A program made the translations under genes and the position numbers. Under the pieces are notes generated by a model. The model saw only the letters and a program-made list of their open reading frames with translations, made no database searches and had not been told where the DNA came from. Shown piece after piece: positions 1-12,202 of a stretch of 64,000 bases of DNA. Origin of the DNA: Salvia splendens (Eukaryota > Streptophyta > Magnoliopsida > Lamiales > Lamiaceae); assembly GCF_004379255.2 (NCBI RefSeq), contig NC_056037.1, positions 34,445,012 through 34,509,011 on the forward strand. Reading direction: 5' to 3'. The stretch's first letter is position 1; the number at the start of each line of letters is the position of its first letter.

Positions 1-1118
1 AAGGGAATAATTAGACTCTGCAGAGCAGTGAAGCCCGAGGTAGGATTTAGAAAAAAATCCTATAAGCTGAGGCTAAGATGTAGGTGTTATCCTATAGGAT
101 GCATGTATTCTTTTATCAGGAAAAATAGTTCAAGTACTAATTAGCGTGCTACGCTATATTTAAAGGATAAATTATTCAAGGGCAAGTGAGGCCGGACGAG
201 AGTTGTTATTTGGAGATAAGCATATCAGGTGGGCTTTCTTTTAATATCCAGCACTATAGTGTGGATATAAAGCAAATACTTTTGAAGTTATGAAATGTCA
301 CTTTTTCTCAAAATGGAGCTGTGATTATTTTAAAGTTGTTGTCATGCCATAAAATGTTTATTTTTTAGGCCTGTCTGTTGGGGCTATATGCCGAGGGTTT
401 TGGCGATGCCAAAACTAAGTAACGAATTCGGTTCCCAATGGACCGCAAATCCTATTCGGAATAACGTGCACAAGAGCCGTGAGCCATCCTAGAGAGGTTG
501 GCCGGCCATGGTGTCCGTTGAAGGTGGCCACCTTCACGGTACACGACTTACAGATATGGTATGAGTTTAAAAGAACTTAGATTGATCAGTCGGACTTTTA
601 AGATCACAAAAGAATTTAGTATGCTCAGGCCTTGTTAAGAAAAACCCTCGGGTGATACTGTTGATGGATGACAACTATATAATGTATGCTTTGATTTTCG
701 GCACGTGTCCACTGAGTACTTCTGTACTCAGCCCTGCATGTATTTATAAATGTGTAGGTGGAACGTCAAGAAGAAGGAGCATTGATCGGAGTCGATGTTA
801 TTAAGTAATCTAGTGGATTTCTCGACGATTCGTGTCTTCATACACGAAGTCGTTTAGTAAGGACTTATTCCGCTCTACTTTTGTTAAAGTAAGAATTTCA
901 TGTCTCACCATCGAACTCTGATTTAGTTGATGAAATGATTATTCTATTTTGAGACCATGTAATTGAATACTTGGCTTCTATCTTATGGTATTAATCGATT
1001 TGGCCTTTTCGGCAAGTTTCTTGAGTTCTACCCTCTTTTCTTTCCCCGCTTCGTTAATCCCTCTTATTAGTCGCGGATTACCCGTTTTCGTTATCCTTAG
1101 CAATATATGGTCGTGACA
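1..1118 (+). mobile_element. 3' portion of a 5' LTR, Ty3-type retrotransposon
   Basis: The right edge is clear: the sequence ends GGTCGTGACA (a CA-3' LTR end) and is followed within four bases by a primer-binding site. The left end lies outside the window. The stretch around 690-750 (a 'ccactgagtac...actcagccctgcatg' motif) recurs in reverse complement near 12640-12700 inside the solo LTR at 12203-14917, so the two are diverged members of one LTR family. No host gene is seen here. Confidence 0.8.
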
Positions 1119-1121
1119 TAG

Positions 1122-1134
1122 TGGTATCAGAGCC
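1122..1134 (+). other. Retrotransposon primer-binding site (tRNA-iMet type)
   Basis: TGGTATCAGAGCC is the standard plant LTR-retrotransposon primer-binding site, complementary to the 3' end of initiator methionine tRNA. It sits four bases after the LTR end and fixes the element as plus-strand. Confidence 0.9.
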
Positions 1135-1838
1135 TCAGTTTCCTTCCTGCTCTGAAATCCACACATTTCTTCAGTCAAGACCTAGACTCGTTCACTAGAT
1201 CATTCCAAGTAATCGAATCGATCAATACTCCAAGACGTTCAACCAAACAAGTTGAAAGATGAAGAAGTGGAAATATTGAGATAGATGAAACAAAGTGCGA
1301 CGAGAATATTTTACCTAGTTAAGAAAATAGAAAGAACCGAGAGGGAATAAGTACTCTCCCTAGCGAATGTAGTTCAAACTGGGACTACGAAGGATGAACC
1401 ATAAATCCTATTAATGCTTTCCCGAGCAATTATTTTTGAGATGATGCGAGACAAGAGTTAAGCATGAAAGCGTGATCCAAGGCAACACGACTTTTCACAA
1501 AAAGAGCCAACGCCCAATGCATGAGAGCACGAGAAGGGAGAATGTTGAGAAGAAAGACGAGGAACGGTGCTATAAGGGAATAGCACAAGATAGATCCTCA
1601 CTGTGGACAAGCCACTCATGTAGATCCGAAAGCAAGTGTTGATCCCATCATGTTTCACGAGACCTTATAGAAACGCTCGATCTGGGATATGAACTTAGTC
1701 TAATGACGTCAGATCACACAGCATAGTAGGCTCTAGTTGATGATTCCTTAGACTCTCATGCATCGCTCTTTACGTTTTACCTTCACGTTACGTTTTCTTA
1801 TGAGTGCCTTCTCTGACTCGGGACCTGCCGTTGTGTAG

Positions 1839-2711
1839 ATGGAGGGACAGGACCCCGCCAGATCCCCGCTGAGTGCGTACGAGAGCTTAGCAGAGTATTT
1901 ATTCCACGTGTACCGATCCTATCGACCGTACGAGGGAGAGGGCATACTACCGATTTTATGCAGATTTTACAAGCTATGGGAGAGGACTCACCAGTACGGT
2001 ACTTCTGAGCTCGATGGCATCCACCAGCTGATCTCCGTACTCCCCAAAAAGTGGATGGCATGGGCTGCTTGGATGTCGAGTAGCTACGTATATAGGAGGA
2101 TCGACATCCAGGAGATGGTGGGGGATTTCTGTGGCTTCTTATCTTTCATATTCCTGCAGTACGTACATTTTCAGGATACCCCGCCTGTTGCGGAAGGTGA
2201 CTTGCCGCAACCCCCCCTTCAGTGGAGCGTGTCGATCTCTCCCGAGGGCGGCAGACGAGGACGCTATGACCACGAGGCTGGGTCGCCCCGACAGCCAGGA
2301 ATGCATAGGCCAGAGGGCGCGAGGCACGACCCCGAGGGGCGAGGCAAGGCCCCGATGGTTATTACAGATGAGGAGGAGGGCTTAGGGGAGCCCCAGACGG
2401 ACCGCACAGTGGTAGCACGGGAGATGGGGCAGATGCTAGAGGTACCCGAGCCACCACAGGCCAATCTCTAGATAGAGGACCTTCGCGCTAAATTTCGCCA
2501 GCAGTCGGAGGAGAGGATGGCTTGGCTACAGACCATCCGAGCCGAGATGGAGCTCGAGGAGGCTCTGTTCCCGATGGTTGAAGCACCACTCCCGGTGCAC
2601 GAGGATATGCCAGGAGCAGTAGCAGAGGACCCTATCCTGGTGGTAGACAGTGATGATGACTTTGAGGGGAGCTCTGGAGTGAGCTCATTAGGATCCGACG
2701 AGGAGCAGTAG
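1839..2711 (+). pseudogene. Leader ORF of the LTR element, one in-frame stop
   Basis: One reading frame runs from the ATG at 1839 to the stop at 2709-2711, broken only by a TAG at 2469-2471; without that codon it would encode about 290 residues. The N-terminal part is aromatic-rich (motifs LAEYLFHVYRSY and LPKKWMAWAAW), the middle is Arg/Gly/Pro-rich, and after the TAG there is a charged helical stretch (EDLRAKFRQQSEER) and a very acidic end (DSDDDFEGSS, GSDEEQ). I do not recognise the family. It lies between the primer-binding site and a gag-like start, so it is probably an extra ORF of this retrotransposon lineage rather than a host gene. The TAG lies where CAG would continue the frame. Confidence 0.5.
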
Positions 2712-3091
2712 GGATGTTGTACCATCAGAAACGTCCTAGTATGATGGCGTTCTGATGTAGTTATCTTTTCTTTCTAGGATTTCAGTAGACCACTTTTTGA
2801 TTAGCGCATAAAACCCGAGTTGTTAGAAGGGTAGTGGCTAAGTTCTTTGGTGATGTTCCGCAACACCGGGACTTCATGATACGTACTTGGATGTACGTTT
2901 TAGGATTCATCTTTTATAAAAGGGACCTTTCGAGGCAGACTCCTATTCCTATGATGATGTACTTGAAATGCGATATCTATGAAACCTCCTTATCCTTGAA
3001 AAGTTGTGCTCGTTTCTATCTTATGATCCAATTGTTTGTTTAGCAATCGTGTATGCTAAGTGCTTAATAAGAAAATGCATAAACTATCAGG

Positions 3092-3211
3092 ATGCCACCA
3101 CAAAGAGTTGGCAGGCCACGAGGCCGAGGACGTGGGAGGGGCCGAGGACAAGCTCGAGATGAACTCCCAATCTACGAGGGGGGAGTGCAAGAAGATTGGA
3201 ATGAAGTACAA
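3092..3211 (+). pseudogene. gag N-terminus fragment
   Basis: An ATG opens a frame beginning MPPQRVGRPRGRGRGRGRG, the Arg/Gly-rich start typical of Ty3-type gag proteins, followed by an acidic stretch. After about 40 codons it runs into an unrelated A/T tract and the GC-rich end of a DNA transposon, so capsid, protease and polymerase are absent. What is left is a truncated 5' end of the retrotransposon. Confidence 0.55.
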
Positions 3212-3491
3212 ATTTTTTTTTATTTATTTAAATTCGAATTTTTTTTAAAAAAAAATATTTATTGCGTCAGCACGTGACGACGCCCACTCGCGGGCCGGCG
3301 AGTGGGCGTCACGCACGACGCCGGGCTGCGCCACGTCGCCTAGGCGCGTGGCGAGACAGCTCGTCTCGTGGCTCGCCGAGTCGAGACGCGCGACGAGACG
3401 GGACGAGATGGAGGCTGCAACGCGTCTCGCCGGGGTCTCGTCTCGCTGAGACGAGACGCGAGACGCCGGCGAGACCCGTTGTGGATGGTCT
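3212..3491. mobile_element. PIF/Harbinger-type end fragment
   Basis: An A/T tract leads into very GC-rich sequence with an inverted repeat (gcccactcgcgggccggcgagtgggc) and many CGTCTCG/CGAGACG motifs, ending in GTTGTGGATGGTCT. That end closely matches the right terminus of the complete PIF element at 29990-31872 (GTTGTGGATGCTC). No partner terminus or transposase is present nearby. A 132-codon ORF across this stretch is a composition artefact. Confidence 0.5.
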
Positions 3492-3776
3492 GAGTTGCTA
3501 TCGCCTATCGCTACTTATATCCACGATCTCCTGTATATACCTATTTTATCTCTTCTTGCAATCATTCTTTCTTCTTTTGCGGAATAAACTCAATGGCCCG
3601 CCACTAATAAAATGTTTAGCTACAAAAATCATTTTAAAAGATCCTCAATCGTTTTATTAATAAAATGAAATTATACTGTAATCTCTTGTTTATATTTGAG
3701 AGATTCGTTTTCAATATTATAGTATTCTTTTATTATTCTCTGGTTGGTCGATCAAACTCAAAGGTTAGACTGAGAG

Positions 3777-6700
3777 ATGATTCACACAAATGATGATATG
3801 ATGATGGAGATGGAATCCGCAGCTGCATGCAGTCTTGCGTGGAAGGATTTAACTGTGAAGATCGGGAAAACACACACTATTCTCCACCAACTATCCGGCT
3901 ATGCTGAGCCAGGAACTTTCACCGCTCTCATCGGACCTTCCGGCTCCGGCAAGTCCACGCTGCTCGATGCCTTATCCGGCCGCCTCTCCCCCGATGCCTT
4001 CCTCTCTGGATCTATTCTCCTCAACGGCCGCAAGGCCAACTTATCTTTTCGAACCATTGTGAGTAATTCTATACAATGCTTATAAATTTTGATAACTAAT
4101 ATTTGGTGTTTTAGGCATATGTAACACAAGATGAGAGCTTGCTTGGGACTCTAACCGTTAGAGAAACAATTGCGTATTCAGCTCGGATCCGCCTCCCGGA
4201 TGGGATGCCCTTGTCCGACAAGTCTGAGATCGTAGAAAGCACCATCCTAGAAATGGGACTTCAGGACTGTGCCGATACAGTGATCGGAAACTGGCACTTG
4301 CGAGGGATCAGCGGAGGCGAAAGGCGAAGAGTCAGCATTGCACTTGAGATCCTAATGAGGCCAAAATTGCTCTTTCTTGATGAACCAACCACTGGACTAG
4401 ACAGGTTATATATCTCTTATCAAATCAATATCCATTCCTGTGTATTGCCTTGTTTGATTAACATGCTGTGTGTGAGGTGCACAGTGCGTTGGCGTACTTT
4501 GTGACTCAGACGCTGCGCGGATTAGCGAAAGATCAACGGACAGTGATAGCGTCGATCCACCAGCCTAGCAGCCAAGTGTTTGAGCTGTTTGACAAGTTAT
4601 GCTTGCTCTCTCGTGGCAGAACAGTCTACTTTGGCCAAGCATCAAAAGCTGACCAGGCAAGTTTCTGTTAATTATGTTGTAATATGAGAAATATGTTGGA
4701 GGATTAATTTAATTGTACTCAGTTCTTTGCTGGAGCCGGTTTTCCATGCCCTGAATTTGAGAACCCTGCCGATCACTTCATCCATTGCATCAACTCTGAT
4801 TTCGACAAAGTGAAGGCAACTCTGAGAGGATCAATGAAGCTGCAGGTGCGGATTTTTCCTTCCCTTTTGGTACCTTCCGATATATACAAATTATGGTTCG
4901 TATCCAATTTTTTATCCAGTTTGAGACAGATGGTGATCCTCTAGAAAAAATAACAGTAGCTGAAGCTACCGAAATTCTCGTAGACTCATATCGTAGCTCA
5001 GAATATTGTTATTCAGCAAATAAAAAGATTGAGGAAATATCCAAACTTGTAAGTTCGTTTAGACTATAATATATTCGATCTATTTTGTTGGGTTGTTTTA
5101 CCTTAAAAAAGTAGTAGTATGAGTTTTGTTTTGTTTTTGCATATGTAGAAAGGAAGTGTTGTAGATTTGAAAGGGAGTGAGGCGAGTTTCTTGAGACAAG
5201 CGACCGCATTGACACAACGATCGTTTGTTAATATGTGGAGGGATTTCGGGTATTATCGGCTGAGGCTTGTCATATACATCTTTGTTGCAGTCTGTGTTGG
5301 ATCTGTTTACTATGACATAGGAACTGGTTATACTTCCATCCAGGTAACATTTCATATTAATTACTTCAGAACTTTGGACTATTTACTTTCACAGATTTGT
5401 TTGGTTTCCCTCTTTTCAACTATTGTCTAATGTTCTGAAGTAGCAACAATAATAATTGAGAAATGCAGGCGAGGGGAGCATGTTCGTCTTTCGTCGTTGC
5501 TGTTGTGACCATGATGTGCATCGGAGGCTACCCCTCTTTTGTGGAGGATATGAAGGTAACCTATATAGAATAATTTCAAATTGGTTAATTTCAAACAAAT
5601 GAGTAGACTAATTTCATGAAGAAGAAGTAATAAATTTGGTAAAATAAGTGGATTTGATTAGGTTTTCCAAAGGGAGAGGCTGAATGGGCACTACGGTGCG
5701 GCCGCATTTGTTGTAAGCAACACTTTGTCAGCAATCCCATATTTGATAGTGATGAATGTAATGACAGCAACAATTTGCTATTTCATGGTGGGTTTCCACT
5801 CTGGTTTCTGGCACTATGCATACTTCATATTGATCCTATATGCTTGTTTGAGTGTGGTTGAGAGCCTCATGATGGCCATAGCTTGTGTTGTTCCTGATTA
5901 CCACTTGGGGATCGTCGTCGGCGCCGGAATTCAGGTGCCTAAGCTCTCCAAACATAACTCTTCAATATCTTCATTTCTTCTCTTTTGCTAGTTTTTTATA
6001 AACATAAAATTTCTATTTACATGGTGAAATCTCTAGCTTGAGATCATAGACATATATATATTATATATACATGCAATTTTGGTGCTTATTCATGTATATA
6101 TTTGTTGCTAACAACCCACGCTTGTAGTAGAAAATGGAGACTACTTTGACATATACGATCTTGTTTAATTTTTTCATACATCTGAAATAGAACATTTGTC
6201 TGATTTTCTTTAGGGAATATTTATGCTTGCGGCTGGCTTCTTCCGACTCCCAAATGACATGCCAAAGCCTGTCTGGCGCTATCCTTTGTCATACATAAGT
6301 TTTCACTTTTGGGCTATACAGGTATTGTACAATCAATCAATGCATATGCATGAAACATCAAAATTAATCGAGTACTCCCTCCATCCCATAAACATAAGAA
6401 CTTTATAGGGGCGCATTTTTTAATGCACAATCGGTAACGTATAAGAGAGATAGAATGTTATTGAAGAATGAGTCTTACCTCATCACATTGAAAAAAAATT
6501 CCTAAAATAGAATGAGTATGATTTTAAGGGAAGAATGAAAATGAAAATAGTTATTATTATTAAGAGACGGAGTGAGTATATGATATGACGCTTAATGCAG
6601 GGGCAATACAAGAATGATTTGAAAGGGTTGATGTTTGACGACATATCACCTTATCTGCCTAAGCTTTCAGGAGAGTTTATTTTGGAAAATACTTTTCAAA

Positions 6701-6858
6701 TCGACATTCATCAATCGAAATGGGTTGATTTGAGCATTATATTCAGCATGATAATCGTATACAGGCTCATCTTCTTCGTAATGATCAAAGCCAATGAAGA
6801 TGCCATACCATGGATTCGACGTTATATTGCCAGCAACCAAAAGAACGCAACCAGCTAG
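3777..6858 (+). CDS. ABC transporter G family half-transporter (ABCG11/12/15 type)
   Basis: Ten exons join in frame: 3777-4058, 4115-4404, 4485-4656, 4723-4845, 4920-5048, 5149-5343, 5469-5555, 5662-5934, 6214-6321, 6601-6858, giving about 638 residues, normal for the family. Order is nucleotide-binding domain then membrane domain: Walker [10 protein letters not shown] (53-61), signature ISGGER (about 159-164), Walker B LLFLDEP (179-185), H-loop His near 215, then hydrophobic segments from about 360 to 620. Relatives export cuticular lipids or other hydrophobic compounds at the plasma membrane as dimers; the substrate here cannot be told. Intron 3 has a GC donor (CAG|GCAAGT), required to keep the conserved FF in frame. 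Intron 9 holds a Stowaway MITE. No lesion is seen. The N-terminus before the ATP-binding domain is short. Confidence 0.93.
6375..6576. mobile_element. Stowaway MITE in ABCG intron 9
   Basis: Terminal inverted repeats CTCCCTCCATCCC at the left and the complement of CTCACTCCGTCTC at the right are flanked by TA on both sides (6373-6374 and 6577-6578). Length is 202 bp. This is the standard Tc1/mariner-type MITE structure. It ends 24 bp upstream of the acceptor of exon 10. Confidence 0.8.
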
Positions 6859-8092
6859 TGTAAATTTAATTGGTCAAAAGACTAGTATTATTACAACCAA
6901 CTAGCAATTTTCTTGTACGAATATTCATACAATATTACTACTATTTATTAACTCATTTATGTATTTATACATACACAATTTCATAGAAATATTTTTTGAG
7001 TTTTCTAAAAATAAGCAAGCAGTATACATGAAATTTCACGAAATTTCGAGGCATTGGTATTAATTTTCTTATTGCAATCTTTTTTGAGATTTTTATGCAT
7101 AAGATCCCGAAATTAATAAAAAAATGTTGAAATACAAACCCTATAAGGGTAAATTTCACACGGTTGAATATTATGGTTGAGTTTAGAGCAATTGTCTAAG
7201 TAATTTTCTGCATATTAAATTCCAAATAAATGTACATTACGTTGTTTTAGAAGTTGATTGTCACTTTAAAAAACACTTTCAATCAACGATGTGAAGACAA
7301 AAAAAGAGGGCGTTTATCCATTTTCTTCCTAAATTTAGGATTATACTCCTTACTTTCGTAGATACGAGGACTAAATATTTCTCTTACGTATTGTCCGATC
7401 TATCTCCCTCTTTTGGGAAACCTTAAAGCAGTTTCTTGAATGGTTTTAAAAACCTAGCAACTTAATTTCATAAAATTTTAATAATAATAAATTTATCTAA
7501 ATTAATATACTTATTTATTAGTAATTTTTTGGAAATATATATGTATAAAGAAAAATTATTGACATAGTATATAAGTCTAGTTTTAAAAAAAAGGATATAG
7601 TAATAACTAAAGTGGCTATAGAATAATTCAATGAATCCAGAAACAATTGTCTTTTTAGAAACAGGAAAGAAACTTTAATGGGACATAAAAAATGATTGGG
7701 TGTGTTTGCATAGTGATAGGTTCAATTTGCAAGATTATATCTCGTGATTAAGTATGTATTGTGTTTGGTTCATGATATTGAAATCTCACAACTTAATCCT
7801 AGATGAACAATTATGTGATAATTATAGTTTACCTCTTATAATTAGTCATACTCACCCCCTCCAACTAAAATAATCTCACAATTCAATCCTAGAAAATATC
7901 TCATGATTATTTTGTTTAACGAACAACCACATATTGCATGTATAAATCCAGTGAAGAGATTTAGAAAGTTAGGCTGTGGCAAATACATTGCAATGTTAAT
8001 TTAATAATACAAATGAATCAAATCTATTTTCAAGATAATACATCCATTATATGGAAAACAGATCATAAATTGATTGCATTAATGTTTCACAC
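6859..8092. other. Intergenic, ABCG 3' flank and polygalacturonase upstream region
   Basis: AT-rich sequence without a credible ORF. From about 7455 onward it is recognisably homologous to 11715-12136 upstream of the second polygalacturonase copy, which marks the duplicated promoter region. An insertion present only in this copy is listed separately. Confidence 0.6.
7709..7935. mobile_element. Insertion of about 225 bp in the upstream region of copy 1
   Basis: Aligning the two duplicated upstream regions, copy 2 (near 11970-12000) passes directly from the 'tttggtgtgtt' motif to the 'tataaatccagt' motif, while copy 1 carries extra sequence with weakly inverted ends and repeated aatctcacaa and aatcctaga motifs. 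This behaves like a short non-autonomous transposon, but I cannot fix exact ends or a target duplication. A deletion in copy 2 is the alternative. Confidence 0.35.
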
Positions 8093-8100
8093 TATATATA
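8093..8100 (+). promoter_or_regulatory. Putative TATA box of polygalacturonase copy 1
   Basis: TATATATA lies 94 bp before the ATG at 8187 and aligns with TATAAATA at 12137 upstream of copy 2, in otherwise conserved context. Confidence 0.5.
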
Positions 8101-8265
8101 TTGAGCTTGTAGGAGTTGATTGGCATAAGATTACAAGTTCTTGAAAAAGTAAAGCATTTACATTGTTCAAAAGAGAAATCAGAGACATGGTATACCACTT
8201 TATCTTGTTGAGCGAACGTGAGGATATTTTACTGAACATAACTCACGTTGTATTTTTGAAATATA

Positions 8266-10328
8266 ATGCAGGGTTTTGTGGTGTACCTTTTGTTATTGAT
8301 GGGTTCAATATTTGAATTGAGTGTTGTGAAGTGCGCAAGAAGTAAAGGCTCAGATTCGGGTACAAGTACAACATTTGATGTGACCAAATTTGGAGCTATA
8401 GGAAATGGGAAAACAGATGATGCTAAAGTAAATATTTTCACCTATGGAATGTTTAATTCTAAAACTATAAGATTGAGGCTCTATTATTGTCAATTGTTTG
8501 AACTAACAATGTTTTATATTAATAGGCATTTACATCGGCATGGGAAGCAGCCTGTAACAAAGGTTTGGGAACAAGTAAGATTACTGTACCAAGTGGAAAG
8601 ACATTCTTGGTATCTGCTATCAAATTTGCTGGCCCATGCAAATCAAGATCCATAACTTTTGAGGTAAGTTATGTAGTAATTTTCAAGGTTAAGACGAATT
8701 TTAAAATATCCATTTTTCAAAAAAGAAAAAAGGTCACTTTCACAAGATTGATGTCATTTTGTAGATATTGGGAACCATTGTTGCAGTTCCAAAACAAGCT
8801 TGGGGGAAAGGGGGTGGCGATGGTGATGCGTGGATCTTGTTTCATCAAGTTCAAGGCCTTTCTGTTGTGGGAAATGGGAAAGGTGTATTTGATGGCCAAG
8901 GTGCTTCTTGGTGGCCCCGTGTAAGTTTATATGATCGAGCTTCTTTCGTTCGGCAATAAACATCTTACCTTTTGACGGCTTGAGTTTTGAGAAATATGGA
9001 TGGAAAGAGTTAGTTGAACTTAAGTCAAACTTAGTTTAACAAATTTTAAAAATCAACTATTTGATTGTTTCTCATAGTATTCTCTTAAATGTTCTGACTC
9101 GTTTTATTCTTCTCTCTTCAGGAACGTAAAAATGATTCACCAACAGTAAGTTCAAGATTGAGCAGCTTTTACAAATCAGTTATAATCAGCATCTAAATAC
9201 TAACAATATATGTATCCTATGATAAAATCAATTTCAGGCATTGAGATTTTCTCATTGCGACAACCTTAGTGTGAGCGGATTGAAACATATGAATAGCCAA
9301 AAAAACCACATTTCAATAAATGGATGCAATCATGCGAATATTTCAAATCTCCATATTACTGCACCTGGAACTAGTCCTAACACAGATGGCATTGACATAA
9401 GTTCTTCAACAAATCTTTCCATCCAAGATTGTGTTATGGCAACGGGTATATTCAACCCTCCCTTTTCAAAATTCAAATTTTTGTTAGTAGTAGTTTTATC
9501 TGTACAATATAATCGCCGTTGCCCTGATAGGGGACGACTGCATCGCGATCAATGGAGGCACTTCTGGTGTTAAGATTTCAAGGATCACATGTGGTCCTGG
9601 TCATGGTATAAGGTTATAATTCTTTGTTTTTGATCCCTTAATTAGTTTCCGCATTGTGTCTTCAATAGAATTATGTACTAAGAGATATTCATGTCATGTT
9701 GTTGATTCTTTCAGCATTGGGAGTTTAGGTAAAAATGGGAAACACGAAGAAGTTGAAAGAATACTTGTAGAAAACTGCACATTTATTAAGACCCAAAATG
9801 GTGTGAGGATCAAATCATGGCAGGTAAGATAAAAGCAAATCGATGTAGTAGTATTCAACACATGTGATTATAATAAAATCAAACTTATAAGAGCAATTGA
9901 TATTATGAAGGGAGGGGCAGGTTTTGCAAAGAACATCACATTTTCCAACATAAACTTGGAATCAGCTGACAATCCTATTATCATAGACCAATACTACTGT
10001 CCTCACAAAACATGTGATACCAAGGTAAATTCTCAATCTAATAAAAATGGTGATCAAATAGGCAATTAATTTGAAATGTTGATCATACAAGGATGGTGCT
10101 GTGAAAGTGAGTGGTGTGAAGTACATTGGAGTCCGTGGAACGACGGTGGCGAAGGACGCAACGATAGACTTGAAGTGCAGCAAGACGGTGCCGTGCACGG
10201 ATATAGAATTCAGCAACATCAACATCAAAAGTGTTGGTGGACATGCTGATAGTGCTAAAGCAAAGTGCACCAATGCTCAAGGAACTGCTCGTTCTTGCAC
10301 TCCTCCCATCCATTGTGTCAAAACATAG
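8266..10328 (+). CDS. Polygalacturonase, GH28, secreted
   Basis: Nine exons join in frame: 8266-8427, 8526-8663, 8765-8920, 9122-9145, 9238-9445, 9531-9612, 9715-9823, 9911-10024, 10092-10328 (about 409 residues). The N-terminus is a hydrophobic signal peptide ([12 protein letters not shown]). GH28 catalytic motifs are all present: SPNTDG (about 206-211), GDDC (230-233), GHG (253-255) and RIK (288-290). It should hydrolyse pectic homogalacturonan in the cell wall. Exon 4 is only 24 nt. The start is ambiguous: ATG at 8266 overlaps an intron-like acceptor (ATGCAG|GGT), and an upstream ATG at 8187-8189 is followed at once by a GT donor, so ATG|GGT splicing would give nearly the same protein. It is the intact member of a tandem pair. 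Confidence 0.92.
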
Positions 10329-11714
10329 ATTCTATTTTTAATAGATACTCCTATATTGTATTGTCATTTTTCACATATATAGCCCATATGTAGTCGGCTA
10401 AACCCTAATTATTGATGGAGAATTATGTGCTTAAACTCTAATTAATGTTTGAATGTTTTTGCTTATTATAATATAATTTCAAACGCCTAATCGAATTATG
10501 GTAGTGTAATCTATAACTATGATGAGATAATAAAACAATAATGTTGACATTGACAAGTAGCGCCTATGGACTTCCTCATCACAAAAATTAACCGAATAAA
10601 TAACACATTGTACAAAAATGTGCCGAGTTGGGCTCAGTTCATCCGGCTTGGACTTGTCCCTAGGCCCAGGTCGAACTGGGCCAACACACTTACAACTCGG
10701 CATGCATTCAATCTCCAACTTACTAGTATTCGTTGATAATATGAATGCGTCTTACCAACCAAACTATGTCGTGAATTAAACTAATATTTTGCATATGCAT
10801 AAGATTTCCAAGCATCCTAATAAAAAAAATAAATGATATCAAGTGTGACATCCTAGAACATTCACAACCCAACCCCAATTATTAAGTAAAACTATCCAAA
10901 AAAAAAACTTACTTTGCTCTGTTCACAAAAAATGCACAAGTTTTATTATTTTGGGATGTCTATAAAAATTAGACTAAATCTAGAAATGGAAAGTTTTCTA
11001 CCAATATTAACCATGCATATTATTATAAATGTGGATCCCACAATCCACTAACATTCATTCCACTGCCTTTTTTCTCCCTCTTTTTTACTTGTTCCTATAT
11101 ATCTCTTACTTTACCAATTATACGTTAAAACTCTCACCATTCATAACCTTGTCTATTTTTGGTGGATGGAGGGAATATTTTTTTAGGATACAAAAATCAA
11201 GACGGAATTACTTGCATAAGAATATTAAAAAATAACAACAATTTAGGGTGCAAAAGAAAGCGTTCTTTATTAAAAAATAACAACAATTTAGGGTGCAAAA
11301 GAAAGCATTCTTAAATTAATGACAAATTAACTTAATTTTTTTATTTTTAGGACGCTTCCTTTGCGTCCTTTAATTTTAATTGTGACACCAACAATAATGA
11401 CATTTTTTTGAAACGTTAGTGGTATATTTAAAGATACAAATAAGTGTCCTTAATTGAATTAAAAAAATATATGTAACGATTGTTTTTATTTGTAGTATAT
11501 ATTATTCACCTACTGCATCAACATTTCAAATTTGAGCCAACCACAAACTTCCAGCCACAAAGTATTTTAATACATCATTTGGAATCGTGATATTTCATAT
11601 ATATGTATATATACATTAAATTGTGATATTTCTATAGTGAAAATAAAAGATTAATTTTTGAAAATTACTATTTGATTTATTTGGCATAATTTCTTGAAGG
11701 ATTGAATAACTTAG
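10329..11714. other. Intergenic between the polygalacturonase copies
   Basis: AT-rich, no credible gene. It contains a small hairpin (GCCGAGTTG at 10622 pairing with CAACTCGGC near 10692) and the tandem repeat at 11224-11313. ORFs near 10479-10718 and 11029-11235 look like chance. Confidence 0.6.
11224..11313 (+). repeat. 45-bp tandem duplication
   Basis: Two direct copies (starting 11224 and 11269) containing 'aacaacaatttagggtgc' differ at about one position, so the duplication is young. Confidence 0.8.
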
Positions 11715-12136
11715 ATACTTAGATTCTTAACATTTTGATAATAATAGAGTTATCTAAATTTATATATCTATTTAATATTTTTTGTAAATATATGTATATA
11801 TTTTAGAAAAATTATCGACGTAGTTAAGTTTATATAAATCAAGTTTCTTACGATATGCCGATATGGTAATAACTAAAGTAGCTATTAGAATGAATCACGA
11901 AGCAATATTATCTTTTCAGAAACGAGAAAGAAACTTTAATGAGACATGCAACAAAAATGATTTGGTGTGTTCATATGTACATGCATATCTACGATATAAA
12001 TCCAGTAGAGATTTAGAAAGTTCAGGGAAAGAAATTTCAATGTTAATTAAAGTACAAAAGAATCATATCCAGTTTTAAGTTAATACACCCATAATATGGG
12101 AAATTGATCTAAATTGATTGGATTTAGGTTTCTCAC

Positions 12137-12144
12137 TATAAATA
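12137..12144 (+). promoter_or_regulatory. TATA box remnant of polygalacturonase copy 2
   Basis: TATAAATA in context matching copy 1. It is now separated from the remaining exons by a 2.7-kb LTR inserted 59 bp downstream. Confidence 0.5.
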
Positions 12145-12202
12145 TTTAACTTGTAGTGTTTCATTAGGATAAGATTACAAGTTCATGAAAAAATCAGACA
12201 TT

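Noticed and set aside
3262..3660. 132-codon plus-strand ORF, Arg-rich
   Set aside because: Produced by the GC-rich CGTCTCG repeats of a PIF-type end; runs into unrelated AT-rich sequence.
10622..10700. GCCGAGTTG...CAACTCGGC hairpin as a possible small-RNA gene or terminator
   Set aside because: Only 9 paired bases at the base with an imperfect stem; nothing links it to a transcript.
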